From: Bacteroides faecium
GTDB taxonomy: Bacteria; Bacteroidota; Bacteroidia; Bacteroidales; Bacteroidaceae
Length of the DNA stretch: 64,000 nt
Assembly: GCF_012113595.1 (NCBI RefSeq)
Contig: NZ_CP050831.1
Span: forward strand, 682,001-746,000
Direction of reading: 5' to 3'
How positions within the stretch are numbered: the first letter of the stretch is position 1; the number at the start of each line of letters is the position of its first letter. The position numbers and the translations under genes are program-made. Shown here in pieces: positions 18,686 through 27,880 of this stretch. Below the pieces are notes generated by a model. That model was not told the origin of the DNA. It saw only the letters and a program-made list of their open reading frames with translations, and did no database searches.

Positions 18686-20308
18686 ATGAAAAAAATTATT
18701 TTTATCACAGGACTACTGATGAGTATCTTCTTTTATTCATGCAAAGAAGAGGACCATGGCATACTTCCTCCTATCGAAGGAGGAGGAACTGTAGAAGTAA
18801 AAGACGGAAGAGTTACAATCAATCCGGCGGAATATCTTCACGCAATCCGGAATCCGATGAAAGGATTACGCGAATTCTTCGGTCCGGGATATGATAAAGT
18901 AAGAGATGAATATCCATATCCTTACGGTTCTATTATAAAAGAATATATGCAATGGAATATGCTGGAAGACAATGAGAGTGACGGTGTCGACAAGATTATT
19001 GCTTATAGTAACCACAGGTGGAAAGGAGTGGAAGATATAAATGTCAAGGTTATCCCACGTATTTACATCGTATGGATGGAGCCCTGGCATGGCGGATATG
19101 CCAAGAATACTTATACCAACAATCCCGACGATTTGAACGGTTGGCATTGGCCCAGCGACATTCCGGGAGAGACATATGATAAAGATGATCTTAACGCCCC
19201 TATTATTGGGGGCTATTGTCACCCTACCTTTCAGGAAAGAGTGAAGAAATTGGTAGAGAAAGCCGGACAAGCATGGGATAATGACCCTAGAGTAGCCTAT
19301 GTAGAAATGGGAATTATCGGCGAGTTCGGGGAACATCACGACCCGGATATCACCACAGTATGGGCACCTCATGACCAACCGAATCATGTAGAGAACCGTA
19401 CCTGGCTGCCAGGTATTGAAAAAGTATTGGGAGATGCCTTTACCGCTGCCTTCAAAAACAAGAAAGTAATGGTTCGCTATGCTTATGAATTCAAAGATTA
19501 TGAGTTCGGGATTTATTGGGACTCATGGGCTATTGATGAAGAAATAAAGCGCGGCTACGAAGAAATGAAGAAGTTAGGCGATCGCTGGAAAACCCAGCCC
19601 ATAGGCGGAGAAATTACCTGGAACTGGGGAAGCCTCTACAAATTCAAATCTTTTGAAGAAGTAGTAGCAGATGCCCAAACGCAAGACCTCGTCATTCAGC
19701 AAATACGCGATCTGCATTGTAACCACTTGGGAGGTATCACTTGGGCTAATTTCAATGACCCGACTTTCGAACCCAATGCAGAATTACTACAAAAGACAAT
19801 GGGTTACCGCTTTCTTTTGTCCAATTTCAACTATCCGACAAATATCAAACCGGATGAACCATTTAAAATATCATTTGATGTGATTAACACAGGTTCGTCG
19901 CCTTTTTATTATGACTGGCCGGTAGAAATTGCCTTACTAAACTCCCAGACTCAAGAAGTTGTATGGAGCAAAACATTGAAAACTCCTAAAATATCACAAT
20001 GGATGCCGGGAGACAACTGGAATAATTCAGCAAAAGTCTATGCTCAACCGGCTGCTACGAATCATATTGAGGAAGAACTGACTTTAGACAAGAAACTGGA
20101 CACAGGAGATTATATCATCTCAATTTCCATATTAGACCCGTCCGGCATGCTTCCTTCATTAAGATTTGCCATTCAAAATTACTTTGAAGGAGGACGCCAC
20201 CCTATGGGACATATCGGTGTCAATACGGAGCCCGTATATTTTGAAATTCCAACCGAAGATTTCGATGACATGAGGCAGGATAAGACTCTGAAATATAAAA
20301 TCCAATAA
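18686..20308 (+). CDS. DUF4832-type putative glycoside hydrolase lipoprotein (RusGH-like)
   Basis: A 540-residue lipoprotein (lipobox FYSC near residue 19). It begins its domain with NPMKGLREFF, the position of the N-P-x-R/K-G motif of DUF4874/DUF4832 proteins. A TIM-barrel-like N-terminal two-thirds contains KVIPRIYIVWMEPWHGG and VEMGIIGEFGEHH, with Glu207 and Glu216 as candidate catalytic acids. The C-terminal about 150 residues look like a beta-sandwich (SFDVINTGSSPFYYDWPVEI). In the B. thetaiotaomicron rus locus the gene after rusD encodes a putative hydrolase of no assigned CAZy family (RusGH); position and type match. The next gene encodes a closely similar N-terminal half, so this is one copy of a tandem duplication. 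Predicted to release ribose or ribosides; activity not inferable. Confidence 0.75.
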   Translation: MKKIIFITGLLMSIFFYSCKEEDHGILPPIEGGGTVEVKDGRVTINPAEYLHAIRNPMKGLREFFGPGYDKVRDEYPYPYGSIIKEYMQWNMLEDNESDGVDKIIAYSNHRWKGVEDINVKVIPRIYIVWMEPWHGGYAKNTYTNNPDDLNGWHWPSDIPGETYDKDDLNAPIIGGYCHPTFQERVKKLVEKAGQAWDNDPRVAYVEMGIIGEFGEHHDPDITTVWAPHDQPNHVENRTWLPGIEKVLGDAFTAAFKNKKVMVRYAYEFKDYEFGIYWDSWAIDEEIKRGYEEMKKLGDRWKTQPIGGEITWNWGSLYKFKSFEEVVADAQTQDLVIQQIRDLHCNHLGGITWANFNDPTFEPNAELLQKTMGYRFLLSNFNYPTNIKPDEPFKISFDVINTGSSPFYYDWPVEIALLNSQTQEVVWSKTLKTPKISQWMPGDNWNNSAKVYAQPAATNHIEEELTLDKKLDTGDYIISISILDPSGMLPSLRFAIQNYFEGGRHPMGHIGVNTEPVYFEIPTEDFDDMRQDKTLKYKIQ

Positions 20309-20320
20309 TAAGCAAACTTA

Positions 20321-22876
20321 ATGAAATCAAGCATCAGAAACATATTACTCCTAATGCTATTCGGAACGATATCTGCTTGCAGTGAGAAAACCGTGACGGT
20401 TTCTTACCAAGAGTATCCGAATGCATTCAGGAATCCAATGAAAGGATTCAGGGAATTCTTCGCTCCCGGCATCGACCGGATTAGGGAAGAATATCCCTAC
20501 CCTTACGGTTCACTGACAAAAGAATATATGCAGTGGAATATGATCGAAGACGACGCCAATGACGGAGTAGACAAGATTATCGCTTACAGCAATCATCGCT
20601 GGAAAGGAGTAGAAGATATAAACGTCAAAGTTATTCCCCGGGTTTTTCTTGTATGGCTGGAACCCTGGCATGGCGGAAAACCCAAAGACACCACTAATCC
20701 GGATGACTTAACCGGTTGGCACTGGCCCAAAGGAATAACTCCGGAAAAAGGTCCTTATAAACAAAGACCGAACTCCGTGGCCGCCTATGTAGAAGAAAAA
20801 GACAAAAATACCCCCATTACCGGGGGATACTTTGACCCTTCTTTTCCTGAACGCGTAAAAAAACTTGTAGAGAAACTCGGACAGGCGTGGGATAACGACC
20901 CGCGAGTAGCGTATGTAGAAATGGGAATTATCGGTGAATGGGGAGAACACCATGACCCAGATCTCTCAACTTACTGGGCTCCGCACGACGAACCGGAACA
21001 CGTAGCTAACCGGACATGGATTCCAGGCATGGAAAAGATACTGGGAGATGCCTTTGCCAAAGCATTCAAAAACAAGAAAGTAATGGTCCGTTATGCTTAT
21101 GAATTTAAAGATTACGAATTCGGGATTTATTGGGATTCATGGTCTCAGCCCCAAGAGATTGTAAGAGGTTATGAGGAAATGAAGAAACTGGGTGATCGTT
21201 GGAAAACCCAGCCGATAGGTGGAGAAATTACTTGGAACTGGGGAGATTTGGCCCGGTTCAAATCTTTTGAAGAAGTGGTGGCGGATAAGGATACCCGGGA
21301 ATATGTCATGGAACAGATCCGGAACTTGCACTGCAATCATTTAGGCGGAATCACTTGGGCAGACTTCAACGAACCGGAGTTCCGGAAAAATGCAGAGATA
21401 CTGCAAAAAGCTATGGGGTATCGGTTCATTATCAATGAATTCTCTTACCCGAATGAAATTAAAGCGGGAGCACAATTCCCTATTTCTTTTAAAGTTGTCA
21501 ACACCGGATCGTCTCCATTCTATTATAACTGGCCGGTAGAAGTAGCTTTGCTAGACCCTGAAAGTCATCAAAAAGTATGGGGAAAAATATTAGAAGGGGT
21601 AAACATCTCCGAATGGATGCCGGGAGATAATTGGTCGGTAGATGAACATAAATACCAGACGGCTCCGGAGACTTACCACATCCGGAAGAATATTTCTATT
21701 GACGCCCCCATTGCCAAGGGAAAATATATCTTGGCTTTAACGGTGCTCGATCCGGCCGGTATGCAACCTTCGCTCCGATTTGCCAATGAGAATTATTTCG
21801 AAGGTGGTTATCACCCAATGGGCTATATCGGTATTGGTGAATCAGTTGCTGATACCCGTCTGAACCCAGATTTATTCTTCGACATTCAAAGTGACAAGTC
21901 TTTAAAATATCAACTCGAACAACCCGTTCCTGTGATATTCGACACGGATGTCGGCAATGACATTGACGACGTGCTGGCTATGCAAATGCTATTCAACTAC
22001 GAGAAAGCCGGAAAAATAGATCTGCTAGGTATCACAATCAGCAAGTCCAATCCTTATTCAATCGAATATATTGACGGATATTGCCGCCTCAATGAGAGGG
22101 GAGACATTCCATTGGGATATGCATACAACGGAGCTACTCCCGAAGACGGAGGTTATCTCCGCCAAACTTTGGATACCATTATTGAAGGCAATAAGATACT
22201 GCATCCTCAAAGAAGCATAAAAGACAATCTGCCGGAAGGATATAAGTTGTTACGGAAATTATTGGCTTCACAACCAGATAATTCCGTCGTATTTATTGCC
22301 GTAGGACCGGAAACGAACCTTTCACGCCTGCTACGCTCGGAAGCCGATGAATACAGTCCTTTGGACGGCAAATCACTCGTTGCCCAAAAAGTGAAGCTGT
22401 TGTCCGTAATGGGAGGACTCTATGGGAACGAGTTCGATTTCCCCGAATGGAATCTAGTGCAGGATATAAGTGCAGCCCAAACCGTATTCAGCGAATGGCC
22501 CACTCCGGTCATTGCAAGCGGCTGGGAACTAGGCAACAAATTGTTGTATCCGCATCAGAGTATCTTGAATGATTTCCCGAACGCTTACAAACATCCTCTT
22601 TGTGTATCTTACCAGATATATGACAAAATGCCTTATGACAGGCAAACTTGGGATTTGACCTCTGTCATACAGGCCATAGAACCGGAGAAGGATTATTTTG
22701 AACTGTCAACAAAAGGAACGATTACAATAGACAGTGCAGGACACAGTCTTTTTAATACGTCAGACAAAGGACAACATCAATATCTTATGATTCAAGGAAA
22801 TGAGAATATTCAGAGAACATTAGATGCCATTGTCTGCCAGGTGACAGGGAAAGAAGAAAAGAATATAAACCAATAA
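20321..22876 (+). CDS. Fusion lipoprotein: DUF4832-type glycosidase-like domain plus nucleoside hydrolase
   Basis: An 851-residue protein with a lipobox (TISAC, Cys about residue 20). Residues about 25-525 closely match the preceding protein: NPMKGFREFF, YPYPYGSLTKEYMQWNM, and VEMGIIGEWGEHH with Glu200 and Glu209. From about residue 533 a complete inosine/uridine-preferring nucleoside hydrolase domain follows, with the Ca2+- and ribose-binding motif DTDVGNDIDDVLA at Asp541-Asp550 and VVFIAVGPETNLSRLL further on. Nucleoside hydrolases split N-glycosidic bonds to give ribose and a base. In the described rus locus the GH-like and NH functions are, as I recall, encoded by separate genes; here they are one polypeptide. 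The lipoprotein signal suggests that hydrolysis happens outside the cytosol, ahead of the ribose permease encoded 10 bp downstream. Confidence 0.85.
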   Translation: MKSSIRNILLLMLFGTISACSEKTVTVSYQEYPNAFRNPMKGFREFFAPGIDRIREEYPYPYGSLTKEYMQWNMIEDDANDGVDKIIAYSNHRWKGVEDINVKVIPRVFLVWLEPWHGGKPKDTTNPDDLTGWHWPKGITPEKGPYKQRPNSVAAYVEEKDKNTPITGGYFDPSFPERVKKLVEKLGQAWDNDPRVAYVEMGIIGEWGEHHDPDLSTYWAPHDEPEHVANRTWIPGMEKILGDAFAKAFKNKKVMVRYAYEFKDYEFGIYWDSWSQPQEIVRGYEEMKKLGDRWKTQPIGGEITWNWGDLARFKSFEEVVADKDTREYVMEQIRNLHCNHLGGITWADFNEPEFRKNAEILQKAMGYRFIINEFSYPNEIKAGAQFPISFKVVNTGSSPFYYNWPVEVALLDPESHQKVWGKILEGVNISEWMPGDNWSVDEHKYQTAPETYHIRKNISIDAPIAKGKYILALTVLDPAGMQPSLRFANENYFEGGYHPMGYIGIGESVADTRLNPDLFFDIQSDKSLKYQLEQPVPVIFDTDVGNDIDDVLAMQMLFNYEKAGKIDLLGITISKSNPYSIEYIDGYCRLNERGDIPLGYAYNGATPEDGGYLRQTLDTIIEGNKILHPQRSIKDNLPEGYKLLRKLLASQPDNSVVFIAVGPETNLSRLLRSEADEYSPLDGKSLVAQKVKLLSVMGGLYGNEFDFPEWNLVQDISAAQTVFSEWPTPVIASGWELGNKLLYPHQSILNDFPNAYKHPLCVSYQIYDKMPYDRQTWDLTSVIQAIEPEKDYFELSTKGTITIDSAGHSLFNTSDKGQHQYLMIQGNENIQRTLDAIVCQVTGKEEKNINQ

Positions 22877-22886
22877 AGAAAGAATC

Positions 22887-23891
22887 ATGTTTATAGTCAA
22901 TAGTTATACACTAGCCATTATCTTTTGCTTCATAACCATGATATGTTGGGGTTCTTGGGGTAACACCCAGAAACTGGCCAGCAAGAACTGGCGTTATGAG
23001 CTTTATTACTGGGATTATACGATCGGTATCTTATTATTTGCCTTACTTCTCGTTTTCACACTCGGAAGTTTCGGAGATTCGGGGAGAGGTTTTCTGGAAG
23101 ATATCCGGCAAGTAGATGCCAGATACATAGTCAGTGCTTTGATCGGAGGAGTTATTTTCAATGCTTCCAACATCTTACTTTCAGCTTCAGTCTCCATCGC
23201 CGGAATGTCGGTTGCTTTTCCGCTGGGTGTAGGACTTGCCTTGGTCCTAGGTGTGTTTATCAATTATTTCAGCACCCCTAAAGGAGATCCGTTCTGGTTG
23301 TTTACAGGAGTAATCCTGATTGTTATCGCTATCATCTGCAATGGAATAGCGGCAGGCAGGCAACAGAAAGAGGGGAATAATAATAGTAAGAAAGGGATTA
23401 TTCTTGCGGCTATTGCCGGCATACTTATGTCTTTCTTCTACCGCTTTGTAGCTGCCGCTATGGATCTTAATAATTTCGACTCTCCGACTCCGGGTATGGC
23501 TACTCCATATACTGCTTTCTTTATATTCTCAATCGGTATCTTCTTGAGCAACTTCCTATTCAATACAGTTGTTATGAAACGCCCGTTTGTAGGAACTCCG
23601 GTAAGCTATAAAGAATATTTTGCGGGAAAAGCAGGCACACATCTGGTAGGTATCCTCGGAGGATGTATATGGGGATTGGGAACTGCTTTGAGCTATATAG
23701 CCGCAGGAAAAGCGGGAGCTGCCATCTCCTACGCTCTCGGTCAGGGAGCACCTATGATTGCAGCCTTATGGGGTGTATTTATCTGGAAAGAGTTCACCGG
23801 TAGTTCCAAATCAACCGACAGGCTTTTAGGAATCATGTTTATTCTGTTCATCACAGGATTATCATTCATCGTTTTATCCGGAGGAAACTAA
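22887..23891 (+). CDS. rusT: Inner-membrane sugar permease (RhaT/GRP-like), putative ribose transporter
   Basis: A 334-residue integral membrane protein with about ten hydrophobic helices, e.g. LAIIFCFITMICWGSW, IGILLFALLLVFTLG, MSVAFPLGVGLALVLGVFI, ILAAIAGILMSFFYRFV and IMFILFITGLSFIVL. The fold resembles the drug/metabolite superfamily, close to glucose/ribose-porter and rhamnose-symporter proteins (GSWGNTQKLA near the N-terminus, ISYALGQGAPMIAALWGVFIWKEF near the C-terminus). The context of two ribokinases and a nucleoside hydrolase makes ribose the likely substrate. It starts 10 bp after the fusion gene and ends 2 bp before the GH97 gene, so translation is probably coupled. Confidence 0.82.
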   Translation: MFIVNSYTLAIIFCFITMICWGSWGNTQKLASKNWRYELYYWDYTIGILLFALLLVFTLGSFGDSGRGFLEDIRQVDARYIVSALIGGVIFNASNILLSASVSIAGMSVAFPLGVGLALVLGVFINYFSTPKGDPFWLFTGVILIVIAIICNGIAAGRQQKEGNNNSKKGIILAAIAGILMSFFYRFVAAAMDLNNFDSPTPGMATPYTAFFIFSIGIFLSNFLFNTVVMKRPFVGTPVSYKEYFAGKAGTHLVGILGGCIWGLGTALSYIAAGKAGAAISYALGQGAPMIAALWGVFIWKEFTGSSKSTDRLLGIMFILFITGLSFIVLSGGN

Positions 23892-23893
23892 TT

Positions 23894-25843
23894 ATGAAAA
23901 TAAACCATATTCTTTTTCTACTGACGGCAGCCTTCTGTTTTCCTTCGATAACAGTTGCCAAAATAATTGAGGCCGGTTCGCCGGACAAGAAAAATGTGAT
24001 AACTATCGAGACAGACAATCAAATCAGTTACAGCTTATCCCGGAATGGAACAAAGATTCTTGATACTTGCCCGCTCTCACTTACAGTCGGAAACGACATT
24101 TGGGGAACAGACAAATGTAGAAAGATAACTCGTAAGAGCGTTTCGGAAAAAGTGGAATTTATTGTACCGCGTAAATATAAAGAGACAGTGGATAATTATA
24201 ACCAGGTTGAGCTTATTTACAAAGACTATAAGATCGAATTCAGAGTCTATAATGACGGAATGGCCTATCGTTTCGTAAGTACTGCAAACAATAAACAGCC
24301 TGTAAAGAAAGAGTCAGTATCTTTCCGCTTCGGACAGGATCACACCTCGTACACTCTTTTAACCGACCAGCTACAAAACTGGTTTGAGCAGGATTATACG
24401 GTAAAGCCGATCAATGCATTACCCAAAGACAGTTTCTCCGTAGCTCCTGTAATGGTTGAAGTAGACAAATACAAAGTATTATTAGCAGAGGCCAATCTCT
24501 ATAATTATCCGGGAATGTACTTACAACCTGCCCAAGAATCCTTCCATGGCATTTTTGCCAATTATCCGGATAAGGAAGTGCCATACGAAGGGGATAATAA
24601 AATTTATGCCTCCACACGCAAAGATTATCTTATTCCCACCTGCGGGAAACGGGTCTTTCCATGGCGGGTAATCGGTACTTTCGACAATGCCTCTTCCATA
24701 TTACAAAGCGAGCTTATATATTTACTCTCCGAAGAGAAAGAACAAGCCGCTGACTATACATGGGTTAAACCCGGTAAAGTATTATGGGACTGGTGGAATG
24801 ACCGTAATATCTATCATATAAATTTCAAAAGCGGCATTAACACCGATACATATCTATATCTGGTAGACTATGCAGCCAAACATCACATCGAATATGTCCT
24901 GATTGACGAAGGCTGGTCGGCACGTAACGATCTGTTAACCCTCAATCCTGATGTTGACATTCCGCGTATCTGTGAATATGCAACAGAAAAAGGAGTAGGT
25001 ATCCAGTTATGGTCGAAATGGGTGAACATCATGCGACAAATGGATGAGGCTTTTGCACAATTCAGCAAATGGGGAGTGAAGGGAGTCAAAATAGATTTTA
25101 TGGACCGTAATGATGCCAAAATGGTTAACTTCTACGAACAAGTAGCTATTAAAGCCACTCAATACAAATTATTAGTAGACTTTCACGGTTCTTACCCCAA
25201 CGAGGGCATGAGGCGCAAATATCCGAATCTGATGACACGCGAAGGAGTAATAGGACTGGAGTATAACAAATGGAGCAAAAGAGCCACAGTTACACATGAT
25301 GTAATCATCCCTTATCTCCGTATGTGGGTAGGCCCAATGGACTATACTCCCGGAGCTATGCTTAACGCACATCCGGAAACATTCTATGAAAATCAACATG
25401 AACCGATGAGTCAGGGCACACGTAGCCACCAATTGGCAATGTATGTAGTCTACGAAAGCCCGTTGCAAATGATTTCGGACAGTCCGACTAAATATGACGA
25501 GAATCCCCAGAGCTTTGAATTTATCAAAAGCATACCTACAACCTGGGATGAAACAGTTCCTTTAGAAGGAGAAGTGGGCGAATATATCGCTCTTGCACGC
25601 CGGCATGGCAATACCTGGTACATCGGAGTAATAAACGGAAATACTCCACGGCATATTGAAATTGATTTATCATTCATAGGAAATGGCCCGAAGAAGATAA
25701 AAGCGCATATAGACGGAGTAAATGCCAGTCAACAAGCAAAAGACTCACAAATAATAGAACAAATTATCAAGAATAATGAGAAACTACTCATAAATATGAG
25801 TAGAGGAGGAGGATATACAGGTATTATTCATATAGAGAAGTAA
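23894..25843 (+). CDS. Glycoside hydrolase family 97, probably retaining alpha-galactosidase type
   Basis: A 649-residue enzyme with a cleavable signal peptide (SITVAK, about residue 23) and no lipobox, so probably periplasmic. The GH97 layout is clear: N-terminal beta-sandwich (EAGSPDKKNVITIETDNQISYSL), a TIM barrel from about residue 295 (GKVLWDWWNDRNIY, YVLIDEGWS, GVGIQLWSKW, VKGVKIDFMDR, LVDFHGSYPNEGMRRKYPN, TREGVIGLEYNKW), and a C-terminal sandwich. Asp401 in KIDFM sits where, from memory, retaining GH97 alpha-galactosidases carry their nucleophile; inverting SusB-type enzymes lack an Asp there. It is the last gene of the rus-like operon, and its presence suggests the natural ligand carries an alpha-linked hexose, or an unrelated specificity recruited to the locus. 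Confidence 0.88.
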   Translation: MKINHILFLLTAAFCFPSITVAKIIEAGSPDKKNVITIETDNQISYSLSRNGTKILDTCPLSLTVGNDIWGTDKCRKITRKSVSEKVEFIVPRKYKETVDNYNQVELIYKDYKIEFRVYNDGMAYRFVSTANNKQPVKKESVSFRFGQDHTSYTLLTDQLQNWFEQDYTVKPINALPKDSFSVAPVMVEVDKYKVLLAEANLYNYPGMYLQPAQESFHGIFANYPDKEVPYEGDNKIYASTRKDYLIPTCGKRVFPWRVIGTFDNASSILQSELIYLLSEEKEQAADYTWVKPGKVLWDWWNDRNIYHINFKSGINTDTYLYLVDYAAKHHIEYVLIDEGWSARNDLLTLNPDVDIPRICEYATEKGVGIQLWSKWVNIMRQMDEAFAQFSKWGVKGVKIDFMDRNDAKMVNFYEQVAIKATQYKLLVDFHGSYPNEGMRRKYPNLMTREGVIGLEYNKWSKRATVTHDVIIPYLRMWVGPMDYTPGAMLNAHPETFYENQHEPMSQGTRSHQLAMYVVYESPLQMISDSPTKYDENPQSFEFIKSIPTTWDETVPLEGEVGEYIALARRHGNTWYIGVINGNTPRHIEIDLSFIGNGPKKIKAHIDGVNASQQAKDSQIIEQIIKNNEKLLINMSRGGGYTGIIHIEK

Positions 25844-25862
25844 CATTTTACAGTTACTCAAC

Positions 25863-25900
25863 AAGGCAGGCTGTCTCTTTTTCTTGAGACAGCCTGCCTT
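25863..25900. terminator. Strong bidirectional hairpin between convergent operons
   Basis: AAGGCAGGCTGTCTC (25863-25877) and GAGACAGCCTGCCTT (25886-25900) form a perfect 15-bp stem with an 8-nt T-rich loop, between the GH97 gene (+) and the phosphoesterase fusion gene (-). Stem strength and location make it the likely shared terminator, although the T-tract after it is short. Confidence 0.8.
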
Positions 25901-25919
25901 TATCTTACTCCCAATCGTT

Positions 25920-27746
25920 TCAGACTGTAATATCCAGCAAAATCTCCCCTTTTACGTTCAGGACTTTCACTTTTAATTCATCTTTCTTCTTCTCCAGAAT
26001 CATCACCGTAGCACTATCCATCTTATATCCTCCACCGATAACGACCGGATAATTATTGCCTAACTCACCCTTCGGATGAAAAGCATATTTATGGGTATGT
26101 GCATTCAAGCTAACATTGAAAAGCGCTTTCTCTAATAAATTAGTCCATAAATCAGCACAAAGATTCACTCCATCATTGCCATAAAGTGGAATATGATGAA
26201 TAAGGACACGTTTCTCCGCTTTCTTGAATTCTTTGGCAGAAAGTTCTTTTTTCAGGAAATCCACTTGTTCATTACGCAGTTGGGTAAAATCATTCAAGCC
26301 ATAATATACCCAGTGGGAATCCAACTTGTCTTCTCCACAGTCCAACATGACGATACGGGTATCTCCCCAGTTGAAAGAGCCGTAGGTCTTGTCTCCTACA
26401 TAGTCGTAATGGTCACGCAAGCCGATAGAATAGGCATTTCGTATTTCATGGTTACCACGCATAAAGAAGGTCGGTATGCGGTCGCCACGGACGCCTTCGG
26501 TAAGTTCGCTGATAAAAGTAGTTGCTTGATTATGGTCAACAGGGTCGTCCACACAGTCACCGTTGAAAACAACGAAGTCATAATCGATATTCTGTATTTG
26601 TTTGCACAGGGCACGGAAAGTTTGCGTATGCTGATGCAAATCATTAAAGACAACGGCAGTAAAAGAATCCGTATCCGCTGCCGGAAGGGTGAACTCACTG
26701 AAAGACGACTGTGCCATATTGCCGAACACCTTTTTATATGCCTGGTAAAGCAGCATTTCTTGTGAGCATACACGGTAATAATACTTCTGACCAGGTTGCA
26801 AACCGTCTATACGTATTTTGTGCAAATAGTTATTGCAAACCACTTGTCCGTCTACAATCATACGGGCACGTTTCAGTTGGGTAGTGTCCGTTCCATATTC
26901 TACCCAGCAATATGCAGGGACGGTAGTTTCCCACATCACTGTAATGCCATTGCCTACCGGATTCTGTAAATAGGGTTTCGTGCGGAATATCTTGTTTGCC
27001 TTTTCGGCAGTTCTGAGTTTTACTAATATAGGACGATGGTCGGAAGCCATAGGCTCGTTCAATACTTGTGCGGATATAAGAGCAAAACCGTTTGCATTGG
27101 ATTTTAATGTCGCAATATAGTCTATCGTTTCCTTAGGCTCTGGAGCCGGATAAGTATGCTGTTTGGGATTGGAAAGTAGCTGAAAATTCTTTTGCAGTTC
27201 TTTAGCAAAGTCGGATTCCGGTTCGGCATTCATGTCTCCGGCCAGAAAAAGAGACTTTTTATAAGGAGCAGTAAACGATTTCACAATCTTCAATGATTCC
27301 ATTCGGTCTTCTTCTGTCAACGACATATGAGTGCAACAGTAAATGTAATCTTCAAATTCTGCGAGAATCAGGGCACGCGCTTCTTCTCTTCCCGGTAAAG
27401 GAATGGTTTGTAAACGTACCGGAACTTGCCTGGTCAGTAATCCGATTCCGTATTTTCCACCATCAAAATCAATGGCAGGTGCAAAGTAGGCATGCATTTG
27501 TGTACGCTCGGCAATTTCTCCTAAGACATACTTCTGTCCGCTTCGACTTGTCATGCTGTCCACTTCCTGTATAGCCACCACATCGGGAGAAGCGTTGTTT
27601 ATCACATTCGCTATACGCTGGAAATTACAGACATCATCCATGCCGTTTGCATTCTTGATATTGTAGGTCATCAGCTTCAATGTGTTCTGAGCCTGTACCG
27701 AAAAGGCAAATAGAGTAGCAATAACTAATAAAAGATTCTTTTTCAT
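25920..27746 (-). CDS. Secreted fusion of an endonuclease/exonuclease/phosphatase domain and a metallophosphoesterase
   Basis: I chose the ATG at 27746 (MKKNLLLVIATLFAFSVQA), which places a clean signal peptide at the N-terminus; 27755 and 27809 are upstream alternatives. The 608-residue product has two phosphoesterase domains. Residues about 20-255 are an EEP domain (LMTYNIKNANG, VVAIQEVDS, LAGDMNAEPES, MASDHRPIL). A fibronectin-like linker typical of purple acid phosphatases (about 265-365, VMWETTVPAYCWVEYGTD) follows, then a calcineurin-like metallophosphoesterase (FNDLHQH, FNGDCVDD, MRGNHEIR, LIHHIPLYG, NAHTHKY). Both metal-ligand sets look complete, so both halves are predicted active outside the cytoplasm. 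Phosphodiester cleavage followed by dephosphorylation is plausible but inferred. Confidence 0.85.
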   Translation of the reverse strand: MKKNLLLVIATLFAFSVQAQNTLKLMTYNIKNANGMDDVCNFQRIANVINNASPDVVAIQEVDSMTSRSGQKYVLGEIAERTQMHAYFAPAIDFDGGKYGIGLLTRQVPVRLQTIPLPGREEARALILAEFEDYIYCCTHMSLTEEDRMESLKIVKSFTAPYKKSLFLAGDMNAEPESDFAKELQKNFQLLSNPKQHTYPAPEPKETIDYIATLKSNANGFALISAQVLNEPMASDHRPILVKLRTAEKANKIFRTKPYLQNPVGNGITVMWETTVPAYCWVEYGTDTTQLKRARMIVDGQVVCNNYLHKIRIDGLQPGQKYYYRVCSQEMLLYQAYKKVFGNMAQSSFSEFTLPAADTDSFTAVVFNDLHQHTQTFRALCKQIQNIDYDFVVFNGDCVDDPVDHNQATTFISELTEGVRGDRIPTFFMRGNHEIRNAYSIGLRDHYDYVGDKTYGSFNWGDTRIVMLDCGEDKLDSHWVYYGLNDFTQLRNEQVDFLKKELSAKEFKKAEKRVLIHHIPLYGNDGVNLCADLWTNLLEKALFNVSLNAHTHKYAFHPKGELGNNYPVVIGGGYKMDSATVMILEKKKDELKVKVLNVKGEILLDITV

Positions 27747-27880
27747 GTTTCTCATTTTGGGGGTTAATGTTAAGCGGCTCAAAGGTAATGAAAAAACAAA
27801 AAGCCGCAAAGATATGTGTCCATACCTTTACAGCTTCTACCATGAATTGTTTGTGTGTGTGTCTATTATATCTGCATGTT

